Shown in pieces: positions 55,093 through 63,073 of a stretch of DNA of 64,000 bases. The stretch is taken from assembly GCA_947495035.1 (NCBI GenBank), contig CANLXI010000032.1, positions 17,021 through 81,020 of the forward strand, in the 5' to 3' direction. The translations under genes and the position numbers were made by a program. Source of the stretch: an uncultured Granulosicoccus sp. (GTDB lineage Bacteria; Pseudomonadota; Gammaproteobacteria; Granulosicoccales; Granulosicoccaceae). The notes below the pieces were generated by a model that worked only from the letters and a program-made list of their open reading frames with translations, was not told where the DNA came from and searched no databases. The first letter of the stretch is position 1; each line of letters opens with the position of its first letter.

Positions 55093-56052
55093 ATGAAAGA
55101 GCAACAAGCAGGAAATCTGCTGCCCAATGTGGTGATATCGCTCGTTGCAGGCGCCTTGAGCTGCATTGTGATACTCATGTTAACGCATGGCCCGAGCCTG
55201 CGGGACATGCCACCGGCTGATTCTGGCAAGGCGGATCTGGCGGGCGGCTCGGTAACCGACTCCGGTCGGTCACCGCCTGACCCTGGCTTGTCTGTTCCGG
55301 CTCCATCGGCAGATGTCGCTACGGTTGCCGAACTGCGGGAAGCGCTGCAAACCGCGGTGGAAGAGCGAGCGCAGTTGTCGGCAACGGTGGTGAGACTCAA
55401 TCGGCAATTGCTGGAACTGGAAGAGCGTGTCACGAGCCTGAGTGAACAGGGCGTATCTTTCGAGGATGTGAGCGGCGGTGTCGTGCATGCCGATGCGGCT
55501 GTCATGCCGACGGAGGATAGCGCGTCGCAGGCCGGTTTTCGCAATGATCCCTCCGAGAGGCAATTCGAGGACCTGCTGGCGGCAGGTCTTGACGAGCAGA
55601 GCGCCAGAGACCTGCAGCGCCGCAATGATCAATATCAGCTGTCGAGGCTGGAGCTGTTGGACCAGGCTGCGCGCGAAGGCTGGGATGGCAGCGATCGATT
55701 GAGAGACAGTCTCGATGATCTTCAGCAAAGCCGGCCGGACTTGCGAGAGGAGCTGGGTGACAGTCTCTATGATCAATACCTGTACGAGACCGGTGATGCG
55801 AATCGAATCGCCATCGATTCCGTCATTTCAGGTTCTGCCGCTGCGCAGGCGGGTTTGCAGGCGGGCGATCTGATCATCAGCTACTCCGGAGAACGAACCT
55901 TTGCAGTGAGAGATCTGCAACAGGCCACCCGCTCGGGCTCACGCAGTGAGAGTGTTCAACTGGTCTTCGAACGAGATGGCCAGACGCTGACTACCGACAT
56001 GCTGCGTGGTCCGCTGGGTGTCACACTGCGTCCGACACGTCAGCAACCCTGA
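55093..56052 (+). CDS. Membrane-anchored PDZ-domain protein
   Basis: A 319-residue protein. One N-terminal membrane segment (VVISLVAGALSCIVILML) is followed by a Pro/Ser/Asp-rich linker and a heptad helix (ELREALQTAVEERAQLSATV, ~80–125). The middle part is charged (~165–235), and the C-terminus is a PDZ domain: SVISGSAAAQAGLQAGDLII and LGVTLRP at the end. No protease domain is present. It may be a periplasmic scaffold, or a partner of a protease such as the HtrA-type or M48 enzymes nearby (inference only). The ATG at 55093 has GGGGAG upstream. Confidence 0.78.
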   Translation: MKEQQAGNLLPNVVISLVAGALSCIVILMLTHGPSLRDMPPADSGKADLAGGSVTDSGRSPPDPGLSVPAPSADVATVAELREALQTAVEERAQLSATVVRLNRQLLELEERVTSLSEQGVSFEDVSGGVVHADAAVMPTEDSASQAGFRNDPSERQFEDLLAAGLDEQSARDLQRRNDQYQLSRLELLDQAAREGWDGSDRLRDSLDDLQQSRPDLREELGDSLYDQYLYETGDANRIAIDSVISGSAAAQAGLQAGDLIISYSGERTFAVRDLQQATRSGSRSESVQLVFERDGQTLTTDMLRGPLGVTLRPTRQQP

Positions 56053-56129
56053 CAGCGGGCTCTCCTGTCTCGGCAAAGGAACCGCAGGCAGGACGCGTCA
56101 GGCATCGGCATCCACGGTCACGACTGTGT

Positions 56130-57065
56130 TCAGCTCGTCTCGAGTCTCAATGACATGGTGGCTTCGAGTGACTCTCCGGGGCTGAGTACCTGCATGCCCG
56201 AATCGATTCCCTGGTGTGACAGATTGAATGCATCATTGGCATTGGTGACCGGTTCGACGGCAAAGTGTGGCATGTCGGGGTTGTACAGGATCAGATATCG
56301 GCAGATCTCGTCGGCCGTCATGTGCAATCGGATGCCTGCCTCCTGCCAGTCGATGACGCAGTTGCCATTCAATCCGGCCATGCAGCAGTCGATTCGCTGG
56401 TCAGGGTCCAGCGCACGTGCTTGCCTGAAATCCAGCTCGACAGGCAAGGGCACGGCAGGGCCATCTGGCAGGCAGTCCCCGTTTTCATCCGGGAACACTG
56501 TCTCCACCGGCAGGGTCAGTATCGGTTGTGCGCCGGCTACCTGTCGCACGAAATACGGGTGCCAGCCAAATCCAGCAGGCATGTTGCGAGTGTCACGATT
56601 GCTCATCACCAGGGTGCTGGACAGGGTGTCGCCCTCGATTCTGTGGGTGATTTCGGCATCGAAGGCCCAGGGCCAGTTCAGCCCATCGTGGTCCGTTGAG
56701 CTGATGGCACATCGCAAGGAGCTGGCATCGCTTGACAGCACACGCCACGGCAGTTTGCGCAGTGCTCCGTGAATGGCGTGTACATCGCCATGTGCCAGTT
56801 GTATCGTTTCCTGCTCGAACTGGAATCGTCCGTCCCGAATGCGATTGCTGTAGGGCAGCATGTGAAAGCTGGCCGCCGGCAGCGGCGCATCGAGTGCCTG
56901 GCCGGCAGGCAGGCCATTCACCAGTGATTCGGCAGGAACCGTCTCACGACAGTCCGGCACAACAGCCTGCCATTGCTGCTGTCGTTGCACTTCGGCTGCC
57001 AGCCACTCGACGCCCCTGTCAGGATTACACCACAGGCGCCAATGGTCGGATTCGATACGTATCAT
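56130..57065 (-). CDS. Aldose 1-epimerase family protein
   Basis: A 311-residue galactose-mutarotase-fold enzyme. The family motifs LPYSNRIRDGRF, VHAIHGALRKLPWRV and PAGFGWHPYF are clear, the histidines being the catalytic acid/base candidates. A late GLNGNCVIDW segment and a PHFAVEPVTNANDAFN motif with the likely catalytic glutamate are also seen. The ATG at 57065 (MIRIESDHW) has GGAAAAG upstream; an ATG at 57083 would add six residues. The sugar substrate is unknown. Confidence 0.88.
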   Translation of the reverse strand: MIRIESDHWRLWCNPDRGVEWLAAEVQRQQQWQAVVPDCRETVPAESLVNGLPAGQALDAPLPAASFHMLPYSNRIRDGRFQFEQETIQLAHGDVHAIHGALRKLPWRVLSSDASSLRCAISSTDHDGLNWPWAFDAEITHRIEGDTLSSTLVMSNRDTRNMPAGFGWHPYFVRQVAGAQPILTLPVETVFPDENGDCLPDGPAVPLPVELDFRQARALDPDQRIDCCMAGLNGNCVIDWQEAGIRLHMTADEICRYLILYNPDMPHFAVEPVTNANDAFNLSHQGIDSGMQVLSPGESLEATMSLRLETS

Positions 57066-57237
57066 GTCGGGGAGCTTTTCCATGGGTTCTGTTGCCGCGC
57101 GTGGGAACGCGGAGCTGAATGCAGGTAGTTTACGGTGTGGGCATGATCCTGCCAACGATGTGAGTGGCCGCGCGCAGCACTTTTCTGCAGCGAGCACAGC
57201 ACATGGGCGTCAGTCCGGCTTGTCATGTTGTTACATC

Positions 57238-57266
57238 TTGCGACTGGACCTTTCGATACCTACACT
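57238..57266 (+). promoter_or_regulatory. Probable promoter of the IalB-like gene
   Basis: A -35 TTGCGA (57238–57243) and a -10 TACACT (57261–57266) are separated by 17 bases, each matching four of six consensus positions, about 48 bases before the GTG start. Confidence 0.4.
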
Positions 57267-57313
57267 TGTCGGATTGATCAATGCATCTTTCAACGAATCT
57301 ACAGGGAATCAAT

Positions 57314-57949
57314 GTGATTGAACGATTGGCCACACTGCTGATGGCAGCAGCGCTGACCCTCACCATGTCCGTCAGTTCCGCCTGGGCGCAGTCAGGCGGG
57401 CTCAAGTTGGGGGCACCGGATGAGTCTTCGGAAAAACTGGATCTCGGTGCCGCACCACCTGTGGAACGGGAAGCTCCACCGCCTCAGCCCAATCGTTCGG
57501 CGGACACGCCCAATATCAGCGGAAATGCGGTACGACACGGTGACTGGGATGTTGCCTGCAATGCCGAGGGCAATCAGTGCGCCATGGTACAGATCGGTAA
57601 CGACAGCGAGGGTACACCCGTACTCGAAATGGTGATCCGACAGCTGGATGAACCTCTGGAAGTGGGTGAAAGAACGGCGATTGCCGTACTGGACGTCATC
57701 ACACCTCTGGGTGTGGTTCTGCCTGAGGGATTGTCACTGAAGATCGATGACGGCCGGCAGGAATCTGCGCCCTTTCAGGTCTGCACGGAGCAGGGTTGTC
57801 TGGTGCGTGAGCCCATTGACGGAGATCTGGTGGCCAGACTCAAGCGTGGCAGTCAGGCACAGGTTTCCGTGATCGCGATCAATCAGGGCGAAGTCATTGC
57901 AACGATCTCCCTGACGGGTTTCACCAAGGCCTTCGGCAGTCTGAAGTAG
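57314..57949 (+). CDS. IalB-like exported protein (invasion-associated locus B family)
   Basis: A 211-residue protein with a Sec signal peptide ending near SAWA (residue 25). A Pro/Glu-rich spacer leads to the IalB-type domain from about residue 75: GDWDVACNAEGNQCAM, MVIRQLDEPL, a central ITPLGVVLPEGLSLKIDDG and paired cysteines FQVCTEQGCLV. The family is common in Alphaproteobacteria, where a member was linked to Bartonella entry into erythrocytes; most members are simply periplasmic proteins of unknown role. The GTG start has AGGGAA seven bases upstream. Confidence 0.85.
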   Translation: MIERLATLLMAAALTLTMSVSSAWAQSGGLKLGAPDESSEKLDLGAAPPVEREAPPPQPNRSADTPNISGNAVRHGDWDVACNAEGNQCAMVQIGNDSEGTPVLEMVIRQLDEPLEVGERTAIAVLDVITPLGVVLPEGLSLKIDDGRQESAPFQVCTEQGCLVREPIDGDLVARLKRGSQAQVSVIAINQGEVIATISLTGFTKAFGSLK

Positions 57950-57986
57950 TGCAGCGCAAGCGCCAGGGCTGCGCTGCCGGCTGGCT

Positions 57987-58730
57987 ATGGCCATGAAGTC
58001 GGTGGCCATCATGGGAGGCAGTGGCGGCATCGGTGCCGCCCTGATCGAGCAGTTGCTCGCCCGTGATGATATCGCGCTGATCCATGCCAGTGCTCGCCGC
58101 CGTGTTCCCGACAGCGCCGGTATTGCCGCGGCAGACGAGAAGAATACCGGCAGGCTACGCTGGACACTGTTTGACGCGACCGATGAATCGGCAGTCGAGT
58201 CCTGGGTGAAGGGCCTGGGTTCTGTCGATTGGCTGATCAATTGTGTGGGATTGCTGCACGATGACAATGCCAGGCCCGAGAAGTCCATTGGCCAGCTCGA
58301 TCCGCAACACTTCCTGCGCAGCATGCAGGTCAATACGTTGCCGACACTCTTGCTGGGCAAGCATGCGCTGCCAGCCTTGCGCCAGTCACCGGCGGCGGTA
58401 TTCGCGAGTATTTCTGCGCGAGTTGGCAGCATCGAGGATAACGCTTTGGGCGGCTGGTACAGCTATCGCAGCTCCAAGGCTGCGCTGAACATGTCATTGA
58501 AGTGTCTGGCTATCGAATGGGCACGCTCGGCCAGTAATGTGCGTGTTGCGGCCTTGCACCCGGGCACGACCGACACGGCTCTGTCCATGCCTTTTCAGCG
58601 CAATGTGCCCGCAGGAAAACTGTTTTCACCTGCGAAGACAGCCCGCTTGCTGATCGAGCAGATCGAGTGTCTGCATGATCGGCCAAGCGGCCGCTTCATT
58701 GCATACGACGGAGAGGAAATTCCGTGGTAG
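57987..58730 (+). CDS. SDR-family NAD(P)-dependent oxidoreductase
   Basis: A 247-residue short-chain dehydrogenase of the C-factor-like group. The cofactor motif GGSGGIG lies at residues 10–16, INCVG at 84–88 is the NNAG-like segment, serines sit at 141/143, and the catalytic Y160 and K164 (YRSSK) are in place. The substrate is unknown. Its 3' end overlaps the convergent ttcA by 35 bases, so the two transcripts are antisense at their ends. Confidence 0.88.
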   Translation: MAMKSVAIMGGSGGIGAALIEQLLARDDIALIHASARRRVPDSAGIAAADEKNTGRLRWTLFDATDESAVESWVKGLGSVDWLINCVGLLHDDNARPEKSIGQLDPQHFLRSMQVNTLPTLLLGKHALPALRQSPAAVFASISARVGSIEDNALGGWYSYRSSKAALNMSLKCLAIEWARSASNVRVAALHPGTTDTALSMPFQRNVPAGKLFSPAKTARLLIEQIECLHDRPSGRFIAYDGEEIPW

Positions 58731-59583
58731 TGAGCAAGGGATAGCTCGATACGCGCTCGTTGCCGTCAAAGTCGTACAGCGTTCTGTCCAGCAGATGTGA
58801 CGGGGTCACGTTGCCCAGTGCTGTCAGCATGGAGGCGATTCGTTCCGGGTTTTCGGCCTCCCAGGCTGACAGAAGCTGCTTCATGTTCTGGCGCTGCAGG
58901 TTCGGTTGCGATCCACACAGATTGCACGGGATGATGGGGTATTGCTGTATCGCGCTGAATGCCTCGAGATCCTTTTCGCGACAGTAGGCCAGTGGTCTGA
59001 TGACGATGTTGTTGCCATTGTCCGCATGCAGTTTGGGAGGCATGGTCTTTATCGCCCCACCGTGAAACAGGTTCAGCAACAGGGTTTCCAGTAGATCATC
59101 AGCATGGTGGCCCAGTGCGATCTTGGTGGCACCCAGCTCGTCAGCCACACGGTAGAGTATTCCGCGACGCAGCCGAGAGCATAGTCCGCAGGTCGTCTTG
59201 CCTTCAGGGATCTTGTCCTTGACGATGCTGTAGGTGTCTTCCTCGATGATGCGATACTCCACCCCCAGAGACGTCAGGTAATCGGGCAATACGTGCTGGG
59301 GAAAGCCGGGCTGCTTCTGATCCAGGTTGACGGCAATCAGGGAAAAGTCGACGGGCGCAACCCGTTGCAGATGTCGCAGCAGGTCCAGCATGGCATAGCT
59401 GTCCTTGCCGCCCGAGAGGCACACCATGATGCGATCTTCGGCCTCGATGAGGTTGAAGTCTGTGACTGCCCGGGCGCATTGGCGTTGCAGGCGTTTGGTC
59501 AATGGAGGCTGTCTGGACAATGCGGTCAATCTTGTGATCAGTGGGGCAGCCTGCCATTGTAGAGCAGTTCGGCGACCTGACAT
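58696..59583 (-). CDS. ttcA: tRNA 2-thiocytidine(32) synthetase
   Basis: A 295-residue TtcA, which thiolates C32 of certain tRNAs using ATP and a 4Fe-4S cluster. The PP-loop ATPase motif is CLSGGKDSYAML (57–66), and the paired cysteine motifs are TTCGLCSR and PCNLCGSQ. The conserved ALGHHADDLLETLLLNLFHGG is also present. The ATG at 59583 starts at the family position. A much longer upstream open frame overlaps the response-regulator gene on the other strand and is rejected. Confidence 0.95.
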   Translation of the reverse strand: MSGRRTALQWQAAPLITRLTALSRQPPLTKRLQRQCARAVTDFNLIEAEDRIMVCLSGGKDSYAMLDLLRHLQRVAPVDFSLIAVNLDQKQPGFPQHVLPDYLTSLGVEYRIIEEDTYSIVKDKIPEGKTTCGLCSRLRRGILYRVADELGATKIALGHHADDLLETLLLNLFHGGAIKTMPPKLHADNGNNIVIRPLAYCREKDLEAFSAIQQYPIIPCNLCGSQPNLQRQNMKQLLSAWEAENPERIASMLTALGNVTPSHLLDRTLYDFDGNERVSSYPLLTTTEFPLRRMQ

Positions 59584-59681
59584 AGTCTGGTTTGACAACG
59601 CGACCGTAATGGAGACACACTTGACTTTTTCTAGGTAATCGGCCGGCGATATCGTTGTCGTGACGGCGAGGTGCGCATGAA

Positions 59682-60323
59682 ATGAAGATCCTGATTGTGG
59701 ATGACCACACGCTCTTTCGGAGCGGAATGGTGCATTTGCTGCAAAGCCTCTCACCAACGCCGGTGGTGGTCGAATCCGAAGATCTGCATCGCGCCCGAGA
59801 ACTGCTTGCCGAGCACTCCGACATCGATCTGGTTCTGCTGGATCTGAAACTCAGCGATGCAGTCGGAGTCGATTCCCTGCTTGTGCTTCGCAAGGAGGCT
59901 CCCGATACGACCATTGTGGTGCTCTCGGGTGAACAGGATCCCAGCGTCATCCATCGCTGCATCGATAATGGTGCCATGGGCTTCATCACGAAGTCGACGA
60001 CCCATGATGAGCTGCTCAATGCCATCCGGTTGATCGTATCGGGTGGTGTGTACCTGCCTCGGGATGCCATGATCAACGGCCTGCATGTCAATCAGCACGG
60101 TGAACGTAGCGACGTGGCGTTGCTGGCATCGCTGTCAGATCGTCAGCGGGAAGTGCTGACCTATCTGCTGCAGGGCAAGCCGAACAAGACGATCTCGAAC
60201 AACATGGATATTTCACAGAACACGGTCAAGGCTCATCTGTCGGCAATCTTTCGAACCCTGGGCGCACGCAACCGCACCGAAGCGGTGTATTTCGCCGCCA
60301 GAGCCGGAGTACCGCTGGAATAG
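59682..60323 (+). CDS. LuxR-type response regulator (NarL family), no kinase nearby
   Basis: A 213-residue two-domain regulator. The receiver domain has the acidic pocket at DDH (7–9), the phosphorylation site D54 (VLLDLKLSD), S84 and K104 (FITKST). The C-terminal LuxR helix-turn-helix (~148–213) contains LSDRQREVLTYLLQGKPNK and SQNTVKAHLSAIFRTLG. It likely binds DNA when phosphorylated, but no sensor kinase is encoded in the window. Its stop is five bases from the convergent SMP-30 gene stop. Confidence 0.92.
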   Translation: MKILIVDDHTLFRSGMVHLLQSLSPTPVVVESEDLHRARELLAEHSDIDLVLLDLKLSDAVGVDSLLVLRKEAPDTTIVVLSGEQDPSVIHRCIDNGAMGFITKSTTHDELLNAIRLIVSGGVYLPRDAMINGLHVNQHGERSDVALLASLSDRQREVLTYLLQGKPNKTISNNMDISQNTVKAHLSAIFRTLGARNRTEAVYFAARAGVPLE

Positions 60324-60327
60324 CCTG

Positions 60328-61335
60328 TCAGTCGGCTGCCAGACTTCCCAGGTTGACGCTCCAGTGAGGCATGGCGACGCCTGTGAATTCGGTGTCGAAC
60401 CACGGCAGTGAATCTCCCAGAAGGTTGCCGACATACATGCGCTGTCTGTCGGGTCCGCCAAAGGCCAGATTCGACAGGTTTCTCATCACCTCACCGCCAG
60501 CATTGTCGAGATGTTCTCTGCCCAGTGAATCATTGCGGTAGGCTGCCTCTGTCCAGGCAAGGTGTGCTTCTTCGGCGTCCTCGAACATGAGCTGAATTGT
60601 CCCTGTCGGGGAAACGCGGATGATCCGGTTGCTGACAATGCTGGTTATCCAGACGTGACCGTCTTCATCAAGCGCCAGGCCATCGGGGTAGGTGGCTGCA
60701 TCGAACTGACACACCACTTCTGCGCCATCGAGCCTGAGCTGTCCGGTATCGTGCAGCTTGAATCTGGTCAGCCTTCTGCCAAAGGTTTCGTTCACCCATA
60801 CCTGCCCTCTGACTTCATCAATCACGCATTCGTTGGTATAGCCAAGTCCATCCGCGACAATACGAGCATTACTCTCTCCGGGTTCTGCCATCGCGATGAA
60901 GCCGGTATTGGCCGAAGCGCGATAGTCTGCGGCCCGAGGCGTCAACCGTGTGCTGACGGTGATCCAGATGCGATCGTGATGGTCCTTGACCACGAAATTG
61001 GTGGGAGGCATGGGATCTCCCGCCACCGTCATGACAACGGGATCGACGTCGCCGTCGGCGTGCAGGCGATAGATGCCGCCCTCCGTGTCACCCATGTGAG
61101 CCAGCAGGACAGTACCCCCGCTTTCAAGTGCAATGCCATTCGGACGAAGCGGAAAAGGGTGGCGAGATGAAACGTGACGCGTGCCGGTCCGGTCGATCAA
61201 GCTGATGCCGCCATTTTCCGACCAGTTGGGCACCAACAGCAACCCGGACTCATGTGCCAGAACACACTCCGGCCGATTGAGTTGTTGACCAATCCAGCCG
61301 TCAGGCTGGCCCAATGGAAGATTATCTGGTATCAC
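60328..61335 (-). CDS. SMP-30/gluconolactonase family protein
   Basis: A 335-residue six-bladed beta-propeller of the SMP-30 group, which includes calcium- or zinc-dependent lactonases. Typical segments are LLLVPNWSENGGISLID, HPFPLRPNGIALESGG, TNECVIDEVRGQVWVNETFG and YPDGLALDEDGHVWITS, the last carrying likely metal-binding Asn/Asp residues. There is no signal peptide. It is divergent from the aminotransferase gene; a 14-bp palindrome lies in the space between them. The substrate cannot be assigned. Confidence 0.85.
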   Translation of the reverse strand: MIPDNLPLGQPDGWIGQQLNRPECVLAHESGLLLVPNWSENGGISLIDRTGTRHVSSRHPFPLRPNGIALESGGTVLLAHMGDTEGGIYRLHADGDVDPVVMTVAGDPMPPTNFVVKDHHDRIWITVSTRLTPRAADYRASANTGFIAMAEPGESNARIVADGLGYTNECVIDEVRGQVWVNETFGRRLTRFKLHDTGQLRLDGAEVVCQFDAATYPDGLALDEDGHVWITSIVSNRIIRVSPTGTIQLMFEDAEEAHLAWTEAAYRNDSLGREHLDNAGGEVMRNLSNLAFGGPDRQRMYVGNLLGDSLPWFDTEFTGVAMPHWSVNLGSLAAD

Positions 61336-61366
61336 GTTAGTCTTTTTGCTGGTTCTGTTTGCAAGG

Positions 61367-61380
61367 GAACAGCTGTTCCA
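61367..61380. promoter_or_regulatory. Perfect palindrome in the SMP-30/aminotransferase divergent gap
   Basis: GGAACAGCTGTTCC is a perfect 14-bp palindrome located 31 bases from the SMP-30 start and 150 bases before the aminotransferase ATG. Its size and position suit a dimeric repressor or activator site that could control both genes. Confidence 0.4.
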
Positions 61381-61529
61381 TAGTTTGCCATTAAATCACT
61401 CACTCCGAGGAGTCGACACCGACGGGTGCCACGTTCGATCGGACAGCCTCGGTTGGGGTTGCCGCTTTCATGAGTACATTCGCCAGATGGCACGCAAGCG
61501 TTGCCAGGGCAATTGCAGGAGTCATATCC

Positions 61530-62912
61530 ATGAACAAACCGACTGAAAACGTCAATATGAAAGATCTGGTCGAAATGGACCGGGCCCATGTCTGGCACCA
61601 CCTTACTCAGCACAAGCCGCTGGAGACAAAGGATCCCATGATCATCGTCAAGGGCGATGGCATGCGTATCTGGGATCAGCATGGCAAGGAGCATCTCGAT
61701 GCGGTATCGGGCGCGGTATGGACAGTCAACCTCGGTTATGGGCGAGAGAGTATCGCCAATGCAGTGCGAGACCAGTTGGTCGAGATGTGCTACTTCGCTG
61801 GCTCCGCGGGCAATCTGCCAGCCATCCAGTATGCCGAGCGTCTGATTTCGAAAATGCCGGGCATGAGCCGGGTGTACTTTTCCAATTCAGGTACGGAAGC
61901 GAATGAAAAAGGCTACAAGATGGTACGCCAGATTTCTGCCATGAAGCATGATGGCAAGAAACACAAGATTCTCTACCGCGACCGTGATTACCATGGCACA
62001 TCCATCACGGCACTGTCATCGTGTGGACAGAATGAACGCAAGGATCAGTATGGTCCGTTCACTCCCGGTTTCGTCGAGGTGCCTCACTGTTGCGAGTATC
62101 GAAGCCAGTTTCCGGATGAGTCGGAGTACGGTGTCCGAATCGCACGTGAAATCGAGGCGATCATCCAGAAGGAAGATCCGGATACGGTGGGTTCCATTGT
62201 GCTGGAGCCAGTGACGGCAGGGGGCGGGGTGATTACACCGCCCGAAGGCTATTGGGAAACCGTGCAGGAGATCTGCACTCGGTACGGCATATTGCTGCAC
62301 ATCGATGAGGTGGTCTGCGGTCTGGGTCGGACGGGCAAGTGGTTCGGTTACCAGCATTACGGCATCAAGCCGGATATCGTCACCATGGCCAAGGGCGTTG
62401 CCAGTGGTTATGCTGCCATCGCCTGCACGGTAACCACGGAAGAGGTCTTCAATCAGTTCAAGGACAGTGATGACACGATGGACTATTTTCGTGACATCAG
62501 TACGTTTGGTGGTTGCGCGGCAGGTCCCGCGGCAGCTCTGGAAACCATGCGAATCATCGAGGATGAAAACCTGCTGGAGAACACGACTCGCATGGGGGAA
62601 TACCTCATGGAGAAAATGCGTGGTCTACAGAACAAGTACAAGGTGGTCGGTGATGTTCGAGGCAAGGGGTTGTTCTGCGGCATGGAGCTGGTGAAGGACA
62701 GACAGACAAAGGAGCCGGTGGAAGAGCAGATGCTGATGGCTATCGCTGCGGATTGTATGGAGCAAGGAGTCGTGATCGGGCGTACCAATCGTAGTCTGAC
62801 AGGGTTCAACAACACGATCTGTCTGAGTCCGGCATTGATCTGCAATGAAGCCGATATCGATCAGATCATCACGGCCATTGACAATGCCATGGGACGCCAC
62901 GCCGTTCTGTAA
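61530..62912 (+). CDS. tpa: Class III aminotransferase, taurine–pyruvate type
   Basis: A 460-residue PLP aminotransferase. The N-terminus VWHHLTQHK, then DPMIIVKGDGMRIWDQHGKE and DAVSGAVWTVNLGYGRESIA, closely resemble taurine–pyruvate aminotransferase, which makes sulfoacetaldehyde. The PLP-binding lysine is in MAKGVASGY and the preceding HIDEVVCGLGRTG holds the cofactor aspartate. The ATG at 61530 has AGGAG eight bases upstream; an ATG at 61470 is less likely. No xsc or taurine transporter is in the window, so a related omega-amino acid substrate remains possible. Confidence 0.8.
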   Translation: MNKPTENVNMKDLVEMDRAHVWHHLTQHKPLETKDPMIIVKGDGMRIWDQHGKEHLDAVSGAVWTVNLGYGRESIANAVRDQLVEMCYFAGSAGNLPAIQYAERLISKMPGMSRVYFSNSGTEANEKGYKMVRQISAMKHDGKKHKILYRDRDYHGTSITALSSCGQNERKDQYGPFTPGFVEVPHCCEYRSQFPDESEYGVRIAREIEAIIQKEDPDTVGSIVLEPVTAGGGVITPPEGYWETVQEICTRYGILLHIDEVVCGLGRTGKWFGYQHYGIKPDIVTMAKGVASGYAAIACTVTTEEVFNQFKDSDDTMDYFRDISTFGGCAAGPAAALETMRIIEDENLLENTTRMGEYLMEKMRGLQNKYKVVGDVRGKGLFCGMELVKDRQTKEPVEEQMLMAIAADCMEQGVVIGRTNRSLTGFNNTICLSPALICNEADIDQIITAIDNAMGRHAVL

Positions 62913-62993
62913 TCATGTAGTGGCACTCTTGCCGAACCGAGTCTGTCAGGTGAGACCGGGCAGACCGATCAGGGAGTCGCGGATGGCTCCATG

Positions 62994-63021
62994 AAAAAAG
63001 GCGCCTCAAGGGCGCCTTTTT
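62994..63021. terminator. Bidirectional rho-independent terminator
   Basis: GGCGCC (63000–63005) and GGCGCC (63011–63016) pair over a 5-base loop. Six A residues precede and five T residues follow, so the A/T flanks extend the stem and provide a U-run on both strands. It lies between the convergent aminotransferase and repeat-protein genes. Confidence 0.88.
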
Positions 63022-63073
63022 CTGGTCTACGGTTGCCGAACAGTCAGTCGGCAACCGTTGTATCACGACTTGC

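Noticed and set aside
59592..59620. TTGACA upstream of the response regulator as its promoter
   Set aside because: The correctly spaced -10 positions (ACACAC/CACACT) match the consensus poorly.
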